From positions 24,741-88,740 of the forward strand of contig JAPPJY010000057.1 of the NCBI GenBank assembly GCA_028874335.1: 64,000 nt of DNA, in the 5' to 3' direction. The translations under genes were made by a program, and so were the position numbers. Position 1 is the first letter of the stretch; each line of letters starts with the position of its first letter. The DNA is from Gemmatimonadota bacterium. GTDB lineage: Bacteria > Latescibacterota > UBA2968 > GCA-2709665. The notes below the pieces were generated by a model that did no database searches, was not told the origin of the DNA, and saw nothing but the letters and a program-made list of their open reading frames with translations. Shown here one piece after another: positions 51,193-60,717 of this stretch.

Positions 51193-52008
51193 TCATTCCT
51201 CCCGTTTCAGATCGATCGCCGTCGCCGGAACCGTGACGGCCAGCCCCGCGGTCTCGAAAGCGGTCCGCATGCGGATGACCACCTCGCCAAAGACGTTCAT
51301 GTTGTCCGCGTCGCTCCAGGCGACAACCATCATCTTCACGTCTTCCGCCGTGACTTCCGACATCCTGCAGGTCGGCGCCGGATCGTCGAGAACCTCCTCG
51401 TGCCGGGTCAGAACGTCGAGGGCCACGTCCGCAACCCAGTCGACGTCGACGTCATACGGCACATTGACGGGGATGCGGATGGCACGCTGCCGCAGTGAGG
51501 AGAAGTTGACGATCTTGTTGCGCCAGATCACCGAGTTCGGTACGACCAGGCGAACATTGTCGAGGGTCACCAGGCCGGTATACGTCATCTTCACCTCGGT
51601 CACCCGGCCGATCTGCGGCGGCGGTCCGAATTCAATCAGGTCGCCCTGCTTGAACGGTTTGGCCGCCAGCATCATCAAACCCGAAAAGTAGTTGGCGATG
51701 GACCTGCGCGCCCCCAGTCCGATGATGATTCCGCTGATGCCGAACGTGGTGAGTACAGCGTCCAGCGGGAAGCCGGCCTGCTTGAGCCCTGAAACCCATC
51801 CCACGATCAGGACCAGGTAGCGAAGAACGGTACCGCAATAGTCCCACAGAATCGTGTCCCATTTCATGCGCCTTGCCGCGCGGGTGACCAGCCGTTTGAC
51901 CAGACGGCTGGCCAACCAGGCGAAAACAACGATGGACAGCCCTTTCAGCATGTCCGGAAGGACGTTCAGAAACCATTCATGAATGTCGTGTATATATGCC
52001 TCAGCCAT
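51193..52008 (-). CDS. Mechanosensitive channel, MscS family (second, compact)
   Basis: The start at 52008 overlaps the stop of the potassium-channel gene by eight bases. The frame extends further upstream but only through that gene. The 271-residue protein has three hydrophobic segments: ~16-33, ~59-77 and the pore helix ~84-110 (LTTFGISGIIIGLGARRSIANYFSGLMML). The MscS beta domain follows (KPFKQGDLIEFG, LVVPNSVIWRNKIVNFS). It has the usual MscS organisation. Tight coupling to the K+ channel suggests joint control of turgor. Confidence 0.93.
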   Translation of the reverse strand: MAEAYIHDIHEWFLNVLPDMLKGLSIVVFAWLASRLVKRLVTRAARRMKWDTILWDYCGTVLRYLVLIVGWVSGLKQAGFPLDAVLTTFGISGIIIGLGARRSIANYFSGLMMLAAKPFKQGDLIEFGPPPQIGRVTEVKMTYTGLVTLDNVRLVVPNSVIWRNKIVNFSSLRQRAIRIPVNVPYDVDVDWVADVALDVLTRHEEVLDDPAPTCRMSEVTAEDVKMMVVAWSDADNMNVFGEVVIRMRTAFETAGLAVTVPATAIDLKREE

Positions 52009-53167
52009 TCGAGGCGTCCTCCGTTGCGCCCAGGGCGCGCTGCGCCATGAGCCTGCCGCCCAGGGTTGAGGGCGAGATGATCTCGTCAACGCCGATGCCC
52101 TGGACTTTCACGACGTTCTCTTCGTTCTCGATCCGGACGACAATGCGGAAGTTGTTGCGGTCCCCTTCCTCGCGAAGCGCGCATGCCGTTAACGCAGCCA
52201 GCGTGTTGACGGCGTCCGAATCCGTTGCGATAATCACGGCGGCGGCGCCGGGAAGATTGGCGCCGTCCAGGACTTCGCGCTCCGTGGGATCCCCCCGGAG
52301 TACGTCGAAGCCCTGATTCGACAGAATTGCGACCGCGTCCGCACGATCTTCGATGATGACGAACGGGACGTTGCGCGACTGCAACTCGTGAATAATGCTC
52401 TCGGCGACCCCTGTGTACCCGCACACCACCACGTGGTTCACGGTCTTCTGGAATTTACTCACAACGGCAAAGACTCCTTTCAGTCGATTCTCAATCAGTG
52501 GTCCCACCAATACAGTCAGAGCCGTCAGGAACAGGCCGATGCCGATGCTCACCATAGATACGGCGAACCACTTGGCGTTGGCGCTCGTGGGAAGGATATC
52601 TCCGTAGCCAAGGGTCGTAAACGTGACAACCGTGAAATAGACCGCGTCCGTCCAGCTCGCGACTCCGCTGAATTCGGAGCGCAGCAAATAGACGCCGACA
52701 ATCCCGTAGGTCAGTGCGAAGACGATCGAAATCACGGCGACGACTTCCGCGTAGTTCCACCGGTAACGTACACTCGAACGAGTGTATTCCCTGCGAAAAA
52801 TTCCAAGAAGCACAAGGCCCGACGCGGACAGGATCCAATATTTCAGGGACAGCCCCTGATAAAGCTGATATGTAATATTCAACAGAAGCGCAGCGATCGC
52901 CCCGTTTCGCGCGCGCCGCCGCCGCTCGGCCAGGCCTTTGCCCAGCAGGATGAACGTGATACCCAGGAAGACTTCTACAAAACCGCCAAATTGCGGGGCA
53001 GGCACCACCTCGAGGTAATCTCGCACCTCATCGAGCTCTTCCGCGAGATACCGGTCGAGGTGGAAGACCTCGCTCAAACCCGCCGCGACGGAGTAGAATC
53101 CGTTTGCCACCATCAGTACTGCGACCAGGTACGGCCCATATCGGAAAAACAACTGTTTCATGGCCAT
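52001..53167 (-). CDS. Two-TM-type potassium channel with RCK (TrkA-N) domain and N-terminal membrane extension
   Basis: A 388-residue protein. The selectivity filter TLGYGD lies in YFTVVTFTTLGYGDILPTS (~186-204), between two pore helices. The C-terminal RCK/TrkA-N domain follows (HVVVCGYTGVAESIIHEL, VIIEDRADAV, VLRGDPTEREVL). Residues 1-~125 carry about four extra hydrophobic segments (YLVAVLMVANGFYSV, FVEVFLGITFILLGKG) absent from MthK-like channels. The RCK nucleotide motif reads GYTGVA, a variant of GxGxxG, and probably binds nucleotide or cation. It is followed by mscS with overlapping codons. Its role is potassium flux control. Confidence 0.92.
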   Translation of the reverse strand: MAMKQLFFRYGPYLVAVLMVANGFYSVAAGLSEVFHLDRYLAEELDEVRDYLEVVPAPQFGGFVEVFLGITFILLGKGLAERRRRARNGAIAALLLNITYQLYQGLSLKYWILSASGLVLLGIFRREYTRSSVRYRWNYAEVVAVISIVFALTYGIVGVYLLRSEFSGVASWTDAVYFTVVTFTTLGYGDILPTSANAKWFAVSMVSIGIGLFLTALTVLVGPLIENRLKGVFAVVSKFQKTVNHVVVCGYTGVAESIIHELQSRNVPFVIIEDRADAVAILSNQGFDVLRGDPTEREVLDGANLPGAAAVIIATDSDAVNTLAALTACALREEGDRNNFRIVVRIENEENVVKVQGIGVDEIISPSTLGGRLMAQRALGATEDASNG

Positions 53168-53173
53168 CCCGTC

Positions 53174-54250
53174 TCAGACGATCTGCGGTTCCTCGCTCGC
53201 CAGTTCCCCGGTCGCACCCGTTTCGTATTCCTCGAACGGGTCGAAGTCGTCCAGCGTGCGGGCTTCCACCTGGGTTCCGGCAGTCAACCCGATGTTGAAG
53301 AGCGCGTCGCCCTCGTGAACGAGCGGGAGGTTGGTGCGACCGATGACAACGCCGTCCATAGGCGCCTCAATCCTCGTTTCGGACTCGCCAAGCGGATCGG
53401 AAATGATGGCCAGGACCTGCCCGGCCCTTACCTGAACGCCCACGGATCTGATGATCCTGACGACGCCGCTGCCCGGGGCGCGCACCCACCGGGTGGACCG
53501 TACGATCAGCGGTTCGTTGGCTGGCGCCGCGCTCCGGAGCGGCGCCAGCATGCCCAGTTCGCGCATCACACGCATCACCCCCTTGACGCCCGCGCGGATT
53601 CCCGCTTCGTCGAATCGCAGGGCCTCACCGGCTTCATAGGCGATTACCGGAATGCCGCGTTCGTGCGCAGCCTCCCGGAGACTCCCGTCGCGAAATCCGG
53701 CATTGATCATGAGCGGGACCCCGAAAGCCTGCGCAATTCGTTCCGCTTCGGCGTCTTCCAGGTTTGCGCGGACCTGAGGATAGTTGGTCCGATGAACCGC
53801 GCCCGTGTGAAGGTCTATCCCGTGGGTGGAGCCCTCGACGATTTCATCCAGAAACAGCTTTGCCAGCCTGGCGGCGAGGGAACCCCTTGTCAGGCCCGGA
53901 AACGAACGATTGAGGTCGCGTCGGTCGGGCAGGTATCGGCTGAGGCTGAGAAAGCCCGGAATATTGACGATAGGTACGGCAACAAGCGCCCCGCGAAGTC
54001 GGTTCAGGGCGCTCAGTTTCACGACACGACGGATGACTTCCACGCCGTTGATTTCGTCTCCGTGCAGCGCCGCCCCCACAAAAAGCCGGGGTCCGTCGCG
54101 CCGACCATTGACAACGTGGACGGGCATCGTGAGGGGAACGTGGGTCGACAGATCGGTAATCGGCAGGTCGATCTGAGTTCTGGTACCGGGCAGGATTTCC
54201 TCCGTGCCTATGCGTACCACCCGGGATGAACGTGGCGTCCGTGCGGGCAT
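53174..54250 (-). CDS. Succinylglutamate desuccinylase/aspartoacylase-family zinc hydrolase
   Basis: A 358-residue zinc carboxypeptidase-like enzyme. Metal ligands are in ALHGDEING (~60-68) and the later GIDLHTGA (~140). The family pattern IVNIPGFLSLSRYLPDRRDLNRSFPG is intact. A biotinyl-lipoyl-like beta barrel forms the C-terminus (GSGVVRIIRSVGVQVRAGQVLAIISDP). The ATG is two bases after the rimK stop, preceded by AAGGGG. In other bacteria this enzyme group occurs beside rimK and an aspartic-type protease gene, as here. It probably hydrolyses an N-acyl amino acid or a glutamyl amide; the exact substrate is not readable. Confidence 0.9.
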   Translation of the reverse strand: MPARTPRSSRVVRIGTEEILPGTRTQIDLPITDLSTHVPLTMPVHVVNGRRDGPRLFVGAALHGDEINGVEVIRRVVKLSALNRLRGALVAVPIVNIPGFLSLSRYLPDRRDLNRSFPGLTRGSLAARLAKLFLDEIVEGSTHGIDLHTGAVHRTNYPQVRANLEDAEAERIAQAFGVPLMINAGFRDGSLREAAHERGIPVIAYEAGEALRFDEAGIRAGVKGVMRVMRELGMLAPLRSAAPANEPLIVRSTRWVRAPGSGVVRIIRSVGVQVRAGQVLAIISDPLGESETRIEAPMDGVVIGRTNLPLVHEGDALFNIGLTAGTQVEARTLDDFDPFEEYETGATGELASEEPQIV

Positions 54251-54252
54251 GG

Positions 54253-55158
54253 TTATCCCCTTCCGCGCGTCCTGGTCTTTCGAGGTTTGGCGTGATTCTC
54301 GATAAACGCGATGATCTGCCCGGCAATGTCGAGCTCCGTGGCCTTTTCGATTCCCTCCAGACCGGGCGAGGAGTTCACTTCCATCAGTACGGGACCATGG
54401 TTTGCGCGAAGGAGGTCGACGCCGGCGACGTTCAGGCCCATCGCCCGCGCCGCTCGCACGGCGGTCGAACGTTCCTCCGGGGTGATCCGGATCTGCTCGG
54501 ACGAGCCTCCCCTGTGCAGATTGGAACGGAATTCGCCGGGCGCCCCATGCCGCATCATCGCCCCGACGACTCTGTTTCCGATGACGAAAGCGCGGATATC
54601 CGAACCCCCGGCCTCCTTGATGAACTCCTGCACGAGGATGTTTATCTTCGCGCCCCGGAAGGCCTCGAATACACTCTTGGCGGATGACATGGTGTTACTG
54701 AGGATGACGCCGATACCCTGTGTGCCTTCCAGCAATTTGATGACGACCGGCGGACCGTTTACCATCTTGATCATTTCCTCGGCCTGTTTCGCCGAATTGG
54801 CGAATCCCGTAACGGGAAGGCCGATCCCCTCTCTTGAAAGTAGCTGCAGACTTCTGAGTTTGTCTCTTGACCGCCCGATAGCAACGGATTCATTGAGGGG
54901 CCATACCCCCATCATTTCAAACTGGCGCAGCACGGCAAGGCCGTAAAAGGTAATGGATGCGCCGATACGCGGGATGACGGCGTCGTAACCGGCGAGGGAT
55001 TTGCCATTGTAGTTGACCTGGGGTCTGTGAGCCGTGATGTTCATATTGCACTGTGTCGTATTGATGATGTCGATTGCATGGCCTCTGGCTTCAGCGGCTT
55101 CGACCAGACGCCTGTGGCTGTAGAGATTCGGGTTTCGTGCGAGCATGGCTATCTTCAT
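54253..55158 (-). CDS. rimK: RimK-type alpha-L-glutamate ligase (ATP-grasp)
   Basis: A 301-residue ATP-grasp enzyme similar to RimK, which adds glutamates to the C-terminus of ribosomal protein S6 in E. coli. Conserved parts are [91 protein letters not shown] and [15 protein letters not shown]. It overlaps the rimB-like stop (ATGA). The neighbouring rimB-like protease and aspartoacylase give the usual rimK neighbourhood. The real acceptor in this organism (S6 or another protein or peptide) is unknown. Confidence 0.94.
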   Translation of the reverse strand: MKIAMLARNPNLYSHRRLVEAAEARGHAIDIINTTQCNMNITAHRPQVNYNGKSLAGYDAVIPRIGASITFYGLAVLRQFEMMGVWPLNESVAIGRSRDKLRSLQLLSREGIGLPVTGFANSAKQAEEMIKMVNGPPVVIKLLEGTQGIGVILSNTMSSAKSVFEAFRGAKINILVQEFIKEAGGSDIRAFVIGNRVVGAMMRHGAPGEFRSNLHRGGSSEQIRITPEERSTAVRAARAMGLNVAGVDLLRANHGPVLMEVNSSPGLEGIEKATELDIAGQIIAFIENHAKPRKTRTRGRG

Positions 55159-55679
55159 CCCTGGGCCCTTTCCTCTTTTTCGACTTCACGTTGGGTCTTT
55201 GTGCGTGCCTTTTTCCTCGCGGGTCTACCGATTGTGTAAGAGACATCGGGATCGACGACCAGCCGGCCCTGCATGGCTTCACGACCGATGAGCATTCGGA
55301 ATCCCATCTCGTCCCGGTTCGTCAGCGTGAGTTCGATCGGCCACGTGTCCCGGCCCATATTCAGGTCCGTCGAGATAACGAACCGCCGCTCACGTGAACC
55401 CCCGGAGTTGGTCACCCATCGCCGGTCCGCAATCAGCGACTCGCAGCAGACGAACCTTTTTTTGTTGCGCTGTGCCGGAAAGACGCGAAACCTGACCCAC
55501 TGACGCCCACGGTCTGCGTACGTTTCGATGTCCCACGCGTGAAGCACGGACGTTCTGGCGCCGGTATCCAGCTTTACTTTTATGGAATCAATCCCGAGTG
55601 AGGGAAGGGACGCCCACTCGCGCCAACCGCAGATTCGAAGACCGTCGCCGGTCGATTGTCGATTTCGGTTCAACTCCAT
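55155..55679 (-). CDS. RimB-type retropepsin-like protease
   Basis: A 174-residue protein starting at 55679; the frame upstream is out of family. It carries the aspartic-protease signature [13 protein letters not shown] and the family pattern [16 protein letters not shown]. The conserved C-terminal GREAM (LIGREAMQG) follows, then a basic tail. Such proteins (often annotated as ATP-dependent zinc protease, RimB) are encoded next to rimK and are thought to affect RimK output. There is no Shine-Dalgarno. The bases just before and including the ATG read TGTATAATG, a perfect -10-like TATAAT at the start codon. Either the message is nearly leaderless or the true start is slightly downstream. Confidence 0.85.
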   Translation of the reverse strand: MELNRNRQSTGDGLRICGWREWASLPSLGIDSIKVKLDTGARTSVLHAWDIETYADRGRQWVRFRVFPAQRNKKRFVCCESLIADRRWVTNSGGSRERRFVISTDLNMGRDTWPIELTLTNRDEMGFRMLIGREAMQGRLVVDPDVSYTIGRPARKKARTKTQREVEKEERAQG

Positions 55680-55791
55680 TATACACTCAGAAACAGCACC
55701 GTGCGTTTTTAACCGTCGGTTTTCCGGAAGATAGAAACGCGGTTCCGGCCGTCGGCAATGCCTCCTGCTCACACCAGCGACCGAAAATCCC

Positions 55792-58002
55792 TCAAAACCA
55801 CTTCTTTTGCCACGAGTAGCCCAATCCGAAGTGTATCTCGGATTTGACGGCCAGCGCCTGAACCTTACTGTCTCGATGGAGGAAGAGGTTGGCATCCAGC
55901 GTGGCGGCCAGATTGCCGACCAGCCGAACTTGAAGACTGTTGAAATTCTGCAGCGACAACGTACTCCTCTGGCTTGCTCCCCAGAAGATTTTGGTTTCCG
56001 ACGCCAGGATGTTTCCGGGTCGCAGTTGCACTCTGTACTTCGGTGCGACTTCAAGCCCTGCGACATTGTCCGCCGTAACGAAGTCCCTTTCGACGGCGAG
56101 ACCGACGCGAACGCCGGCATCGGACCCGAGAGACCGGTACACGCCGCCTTTCATCCGCAGCGTTACGGGATGACTCTCGCCCTGTCCGGACGTCCAGACC
56201 GTGTTAACGTCAAATCCCAGAAACGGGGCCGGGCGGCGTCCAGCCAGTGTATAGAGTACTTCGACTTCCATGCGATCGACGGCATCGCGACGGCGGTCGC
56301 GAGTGACCACCTGGCCGAATCCGGTTCGGAATAACCCGGCGAGCGTGCCCCGCCGGCTCTCGTAGCTGTTGTGGCTTTCGAGTTGCCCGTTCCAGGCCAG
56401 TGCGTCGTCTCCTCCAAGGAACGACACGCCGGTATAGTGGTCCGCGGATGCATCGACAGTGGTAAGGGACAGCGACCCGTTGAGGCTTGTCCTGTTCTTC
56501 CACACCCCGCGTCCAATCTGCCTCGCGCCATCCCAACGGCCGACAGCGGGATGTGCTCGCAGGTGTTCTTCGAGCAGCCGAAGCAGCGTAATCTCCCGGC
56601 CCGATATCGGCTCCGGAAATCCCTTGAAACTCAGATAGTCATCACCGCCGGAGGCCAGAAAGCCGGTTGTGGCCACCTGGTAACGCTCCTTCCGACTGAG
56701 CATCCTGCCGCCAACCCGGCCGGATTTGGGTTCGAATCCGGAAAATGCCAGTCGCTCTCCCTTACGCGTGCGTCGTGCGCTGCTCTCGGCCATCGCCCGT
56801 AGCCGCCTCCCGGTTACCTCCACGCGAACCAGAATGTCGTCGTAACGCACCAGCTGGAAGAGTGTTCCCAGCTGGATATCGCCGTCGAGGTTCAGCTCCC
56901 GGAGTGTGCCATGATTGATGATGCCTATTTCGGCGTCCAGGCGCGTGCGAATCAGATCGGCAACCCACTGCGGCGCGTCCACGATCGGTCCATCAACGCG
57001 GCCGATATTTTCACGTAGCGCTTTTTTCAGGATCTCGTGCTGTCGGTCGATGAGGAACGACACGTGCCTGTCCTGCAACACAAGAGGGTCAACCGGCACC
57101 AGCGTGGTCTGGACGTCCACCAGTTCAATCCCCGACCAGTCTCGTCGCAATCGCAGGTCGATGCGCCCCAGTTTGACGCCCCTGCCGGGTGTGGTCACCA
57201 GGTATCCGCCTCCACCAAAGCGGACCACGTGCTGATAGGTACCCTTCGGGGTCACCCTGGCGAGGCTTCCGGCAATCCATAAATCAACTTCCGGAAAGTC
57301 AAGGGCAAGGTCACCGGCCTCCCTGGCGTTCATGTGGACCAGAACGATCTGCAGGTCGGCCTGACCCGCCGGTCCCTTCAGCAGAGTCTGCAACGCTGCC
57401 CGCGGGTCTCCAATGCCCAGGGCGGGGTTTTGTATCTTGTTAATCGATTTTGCTGTGCCGGGCGAGACAAGACCGATCACGGCGACCTCAAGGCCGGCCC
57501 GTTCCTTCAGGACGTACGGCGCGGTGAGCGGCGGGCGGTCCGACTTGACGCCCAGATTCGCACCCAGCAGATGGAACGTCGCCTCATCGCGTCGAGCGTA
57601 TAGAGAGTCGATACCATAGTCGAACTCATGGTTTCCCAACACCATGGCATCGTATCCCATACGGTTCATCAGGTGGACGACCAACCGACCGGCGTCTACG
57701 GCGGCGATCGGTGAATCGCCCAGTGCGTCGCCGCCGTCCAGGATCAGAACCGAGTCGTGGCGGGCGCCTCGTTCCCGTTCTATTGTGTGTGCAAGACGCG
57801 CGAAACCGCCCCAGTCAGGTTGGCCGAGGTAGGGCTCCGGAAGCAGTCTCCCGAGCAAGTCGTTGGTGTGGAGGATGGTCAGGTGATGGTCGGCGTCTGC
57901 GGCATTCGTCGAGTCGCTGCAAGAAAGGAACAGGACCAACGTCGCGAGGACGACAGGCCACGGGATATGATTGAAGACTGGAATTTTGCGCGAATTGCAC
58001 AT
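55792..58002 (-). CDS. 5'-nucleotidase-family lipoprotein fused to a C-terminal beta-barrel domain
   Basis: The start at 58002 (MCNSRKIPVFN) gives a lipoprotein signal with LFLSC (Cys ~28); earlier in-frame starts exist at 58020 and 58068 (GTG), none with a clear Shine-Dalgarno. Residues ~40-300 form a UshA-like metallophosphatase: ILHTNDLLGR, ILDGGDALGD, LGNHEFDYG, VLVHMN. The usual GHTH/GHxH position is altered (IAGSLARV). Residues ~320-500 form the 5'-nucleotidase C-terminal domain (INHGTLRE, LVRYDDILV, VATTGFLASGGDDY). The final ~220 residues are amphipathic strands ending LGYSWQKKWF, like a DUF481-type barrel. A lipid anchor plus a C-terminal barrel is unusual for this family. It is probably periplasmic or surface-exposed phosphate scavenging. 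Confidence 0.8.
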   Translation of the reverse strand: MCNSRKIPVFNHIPWPVVLATLVLFLSCSDSTNAADADHHLTILHTNDLLGRLLPEPYLGQPDWGGFARLAHTIERERGARHDSVLILDGGDALGDSPIAAVDAGRLVVHLMNRMGYDAMVLGNHEFDYGIDSLYARRDEATFHLLGANLGVKSDRPPLTAPYVLKERAGLEVAVIGLVSPGTAKSINKIQNPALGIGDPRAALQTLLKGPAGQADLQIVLVHMNAREAGDLALDFPEVDLWIAGSLARVTPKGTYQHVVRFGGGGYLVTTPGRGVKLGRIDLRLRRDWSGIELVDVQTTLVPVDPLVLQDRHVSFLIDRQHEILKKALRENIGRVDGPIVDAPQWVADLIRTRLDAEIGIINHGTLRELNLDGDIQLGTLFQLVRYDDILVRVEVTGRRLRAMAESSARRTRKGERLAFSGFEPKSGRVGGRMLSRKERYQVATTGFLASGGDDYLSFKGFPEPISGREITLLRLLEEHLRAHPAVGRWDGARQIGRGVWKNRTSLNGSLSLTTVDASADHYTGVSFLGGDDALAWNGQLESHNSYESRRGTLAGLFRTGFGQVVTRDRRRDAVDRMEVEVLYTLAGRRPAPFLGFDVNTVWTSGQGESHPVTLRMKGGVYRSLGSDAGVRVGLAVERDFVTADNVAGLEVAPKYRVQLRPGNILASETKIFWGASQRSTLSLQNFNSLQVRLVGNLAATLDANLFLHRDSKVQALAVKSEIHFGLGYSWQKKWF

Positions 58003-58099
58003 TAGGGAGCCATGGACCATCGCCGGCAATACAGATACGTGCGATCCGGGAGAACATTCAGGTGACACAAACCAGCCGCCGTACCGTTCGGATTGGAGA

Positions 58100-60370
58100 T
58101 TACTCGATCAATACCTTCTCGGATGCGTGGACAAACAAGACGTCATTAGCGCCGTCGAAGCGCCTGAGCAGCTGCTCGAATTCGTCTGATTCGGTGTTTT
58201 CCACGTTCATCCCGGCGATGACCAGATCGGCCTCGGAAGACCGGAGGGAGACTTCCTTCTCGAGGGTCTCGGAGTCCGCGCAATCAACGGAAGTCACATT
58301 CTGTCTGGATATCGGCAACCTTCCCGCAGTCATCAGGCTCGAAAGCCGGTCGGTCTCACGCTCCGCATCCCCTGAGTTGAAGCACGCGAACAGTCTGATT
58401 TCGGCACGTCGCCAATCGCGGTGTCCAACAATAATGTAGGCCAATAGCAGCATCAGCGGCGCGTTCGCGAGGTTTTCCTGGGTCACCCAGAGATGAATGG
58501 ATGATCTGTAACCGAACCTGTAATTCGTAGACCTGAGGGTGAGAACGTTAAATTTCGATTCCGCTGCCAGACGCACTCCTTGTACGGTCTCGTTTATCTC
58601 TTCCGGACGTTCCTTGTCGAATTCGAGCAATACGCAGTTGTTAGGCAAGCCGGAGATTCCCGGCAGCTGCAGCGTCTGCGCAAGCGCCAGTTCGAACGTC
58701 GGACAGATCAATGTGTCGACGAATACACCGGCCCCGCTTACATCGGTCCGTTCGATGAGTTTGTCGACGTGTGTCCGGGCTTCGCTCTCGGAGGAAAACG
58801 AATAGTCTCCCTGATAGAACTGAATAAAGTGCCCGAATCCGTGCCGGTGGCTGATCCATCGCAACAGGTCGAAGTGACCCAGGCGGCGCTCGCCGAAGCG
58901 CGTTACAGCGACAATCGAGGGCCGCCAGCCACCGTCGGACTTGTCGACCTGGTTCTTTTGCAGCGTGATCTGGAGCCTTCGAGTCAGTTGGAACATCGTT
59001 CCCTGGAAGATCGCCGAGAGGTCGCGCTCACCCTTCCTGGTACGTCGCAGTCCTGCGTAAATCACTGCCATAAGCATGACTGAGACAAAGGTATACATCA
59101 AGCTCATCTGGATCATCATCAGCGCGCACATTACCGCGCCAAGAAGAGACAGGTACCAACGCGAATGAAACGTGGGGCGGTAAGATGGATTCCCCGCGAA
59201 GTACTCCAGGAACGACACCAGACAAAGAGCGCCGTAAGTCACCATGAAGAACATACTGAGAATCTGCGCGATAAAGTCGATGTCTCCCAGAACCACGAAG
59301 GCAACCGCGACGGCGCCTGAAACAAAAGTTGCGTAAACAGGTTCCTGCGCCTTGCCCCAGCCTTTCGCAAGCAACCGGTTCACTTTCGGAATCGGCAGCA
59401 CTCTGTCCCGGGCAAGCGCCTGAAGGGTTCTCGGCGCCACGATGATCGAGCCCAGAGCGGATGAAACTGCGGCGGCGCCCAAACCTATATGTATTGCCGG
59501 GCCCCACAAGGCAATCTGAGCCATAACGAATTGGTCCTCGGCGAGTGCTTCCGGCGTGGCGCTCTGGGCGAGTTTGATCGCGACCAGTGTGTATACGAAC
59601 ATGCCCGCGAGCGTCGCGGCGATTATTCCCAGAGGAATGCTCCGCTGGGGATTCTTCAGGTCGCCGGAAAGACCCAGACCGGCGATCATGCCCGTGAAGG
59701 CCGGAAAACACGTGGCAAAGACAACTCCGAACGTGTCCGCACTCTCAATGCTGTCGGTCAGATAAAGCGCGTCGGGGCGGATCGAGTCAGGTCCCTGCCC
59801 GAAAAGGAAAGACAGTATCGACGCCACCAGTATTGCGGTGACGATCCACAACGCCTTGACGCCAATGGCGGCGCCCCTGATGAGCATCACTGCGATCAGA
59901 ATGAACGTAAAAGGCACACTTATCCAACGCGACTCGGGCTGGATGAAGTAGACTTCCGCCACCCACTTGAAGACCGGTTGAAACGCTTCCGCGAATGCGA
60001 CCAGGTAGAAGGCAACGGATATTGCCTGTGAGAGGTACAGGGCTATTCCAATCGTTCCCCCTATGCTGGTTCCGAAGGAGCGGCTGATGATGTAATAGGC
60101 GCCTCCTCCCGCAACGCGGCGGTTCGTCGCTATTTCTGATACTGCCAGGACCGTGGGAATGGTCACCAGATGCCCCAGGACGATAATCATGAGACTGCCC
60201 CAAAGTCCGACGTGTGCTACGGCGTATCCGAATCGAAGGAAGAGAATCGCACCGAGTATGGTGCTGATCGATGCAAGAAAGACAGGCGCCGTTCCAAATC
60301 CGTGGCCCGTTTGGGCGGATGCGGAAGTTCGTGCAGAAGGCGCTTGAACCTGTTTCGCGGTCACTGACAT
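58100..60370 (-). CDS. SLC12-like cation-chloride cotransporter (APC superfamily)
   Basis: A 756-residue transporter with about 12 hydrophobic segments in residues ~30-440. The first reads FLASISTILGAILFLRFGYAV, an APC/SLC12 signature, followed by GGGAYYIISRSFGTSIGG. Residues ~440-756 are a large soluble C-terminal domain, as in eukaryotic and archaeal cation-chloride cotransporters, with Rossmann-like strands (PSIVAVTRFG, NVLTLRST, ADLVIAGMNVE). It belongs to the bacterial K-Cl/Na-K-Cl-like group, so it probably moves K+ or Na+ with Cl-. GAAAGGGA precedes the ATG, and a good promoter lies upstream. Confidence 0.9.
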   Translation of the reverse strand: MSVTAKQVQAPSARTSASAQTGHGFGTAPVFLASISTILGAILFLRFGYAVAHVGLWGSLMIIVLGHLVTIPTVLAVSEIATNRRVAGGGAYYIISRSFGTSIGGTIGIALYLSQAISVAFYLVAFAEAFQPVFKWVAEVYFIQPESRWISVPFTFILIAVMLIRGAAIGVKALWIVTAILVASILSFLFGQGPDSIRPDALYLTDSIESADTFGVVFATCFPAFTGMIAGLGLSGDLKNPQRSIPLGIIAATLAGMFVYTLVAIKLAQSATPEALAEDQFVMAQIALWGPAIHIGLGAAAVSSALGSIIVAPRTLQALARDRVLPIPKVNRLLAKGWGKAQEPVYATFVSGAVAVAFVVLGDIDFIAQILSMFFMVTYGALCLVSFLEYFAGNPSYRPTFHSRWYLSLLGAVMCALMMIQMSLMYTFVSVMLMAVIYAGLRRTRKGERDLSAIFQGTMFQLTRRLQITLQKNQVDKSDGGWRPSIVAVTRFGERRLGHFDLLRWISHRHGFGHFIQFYQGDYSFSSESEARTHVDKLIERTDVSGAGVFVDTLICPTFELALAQTLQLPGISGLPNNCVLLEFDKERPEEINETVQGVRLAAESKFNVLTLRSTNYRFGYRSSIHLWVTQENLANAPLMLLLAYIIVGHRDWRRAEIRLFACFNSGDAERETDRLSSLMTAGRLPISRQNVTSVDCADSETLEKEVSLRSSEADLVIAGMNVENTESDEFEQLLRRFDGANDVLFVHASEKVLIE

Positions 60371-60422
60371 TCCCTTTCAAGTGGAAATTGGAATGGAGAT
60401 TGAGAAAATCGCATAAACGCAA

Positions 60423-60451
60423 AAAGTACCGTAAGTTATGACGTCTGTCAA
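60423..60451 (-). promoter_or_regulatory. Sigma-70-type promoter of the SLC12-like gene
   Basis: On the minus strand: TTGACA (60451-60446), a 17-base spacer, TACTTT (60428-60423). This gives a short leader of ~45 bases to the ATG at 60370. Confidence 0.7.
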
Positions 60452-60717
60452 CCGAAAACATCTTAAATTAAACGAACCCGGTCAGTGGAGTAAACGGAAA
60501 GTGTGGACGGAACGACGTCCAACGGCAGTTCGCTCGTATGGCTGCATCGTCGTCCGAGCCGCATTAATGTTCCCACTGCTGACTAGCACCCGACATATTG
60601 GAATACTGGACACGCGGAACCGCCCGGCATGAAAAAGAATCGTGGCATGAAAAATCCCGCAGTCCGTCATCTGAACCTGGGGCCAACAACTCGGATGTGG
60701 CATTTAAACTGATTAAT
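60452..60717. other. Intergenic region upstream of the SLC12-like promoter
   Basis: No gene or strong structure is seen here. It lies between the promoter and the end of the transposase-derived relic. Confidence 0.4.
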
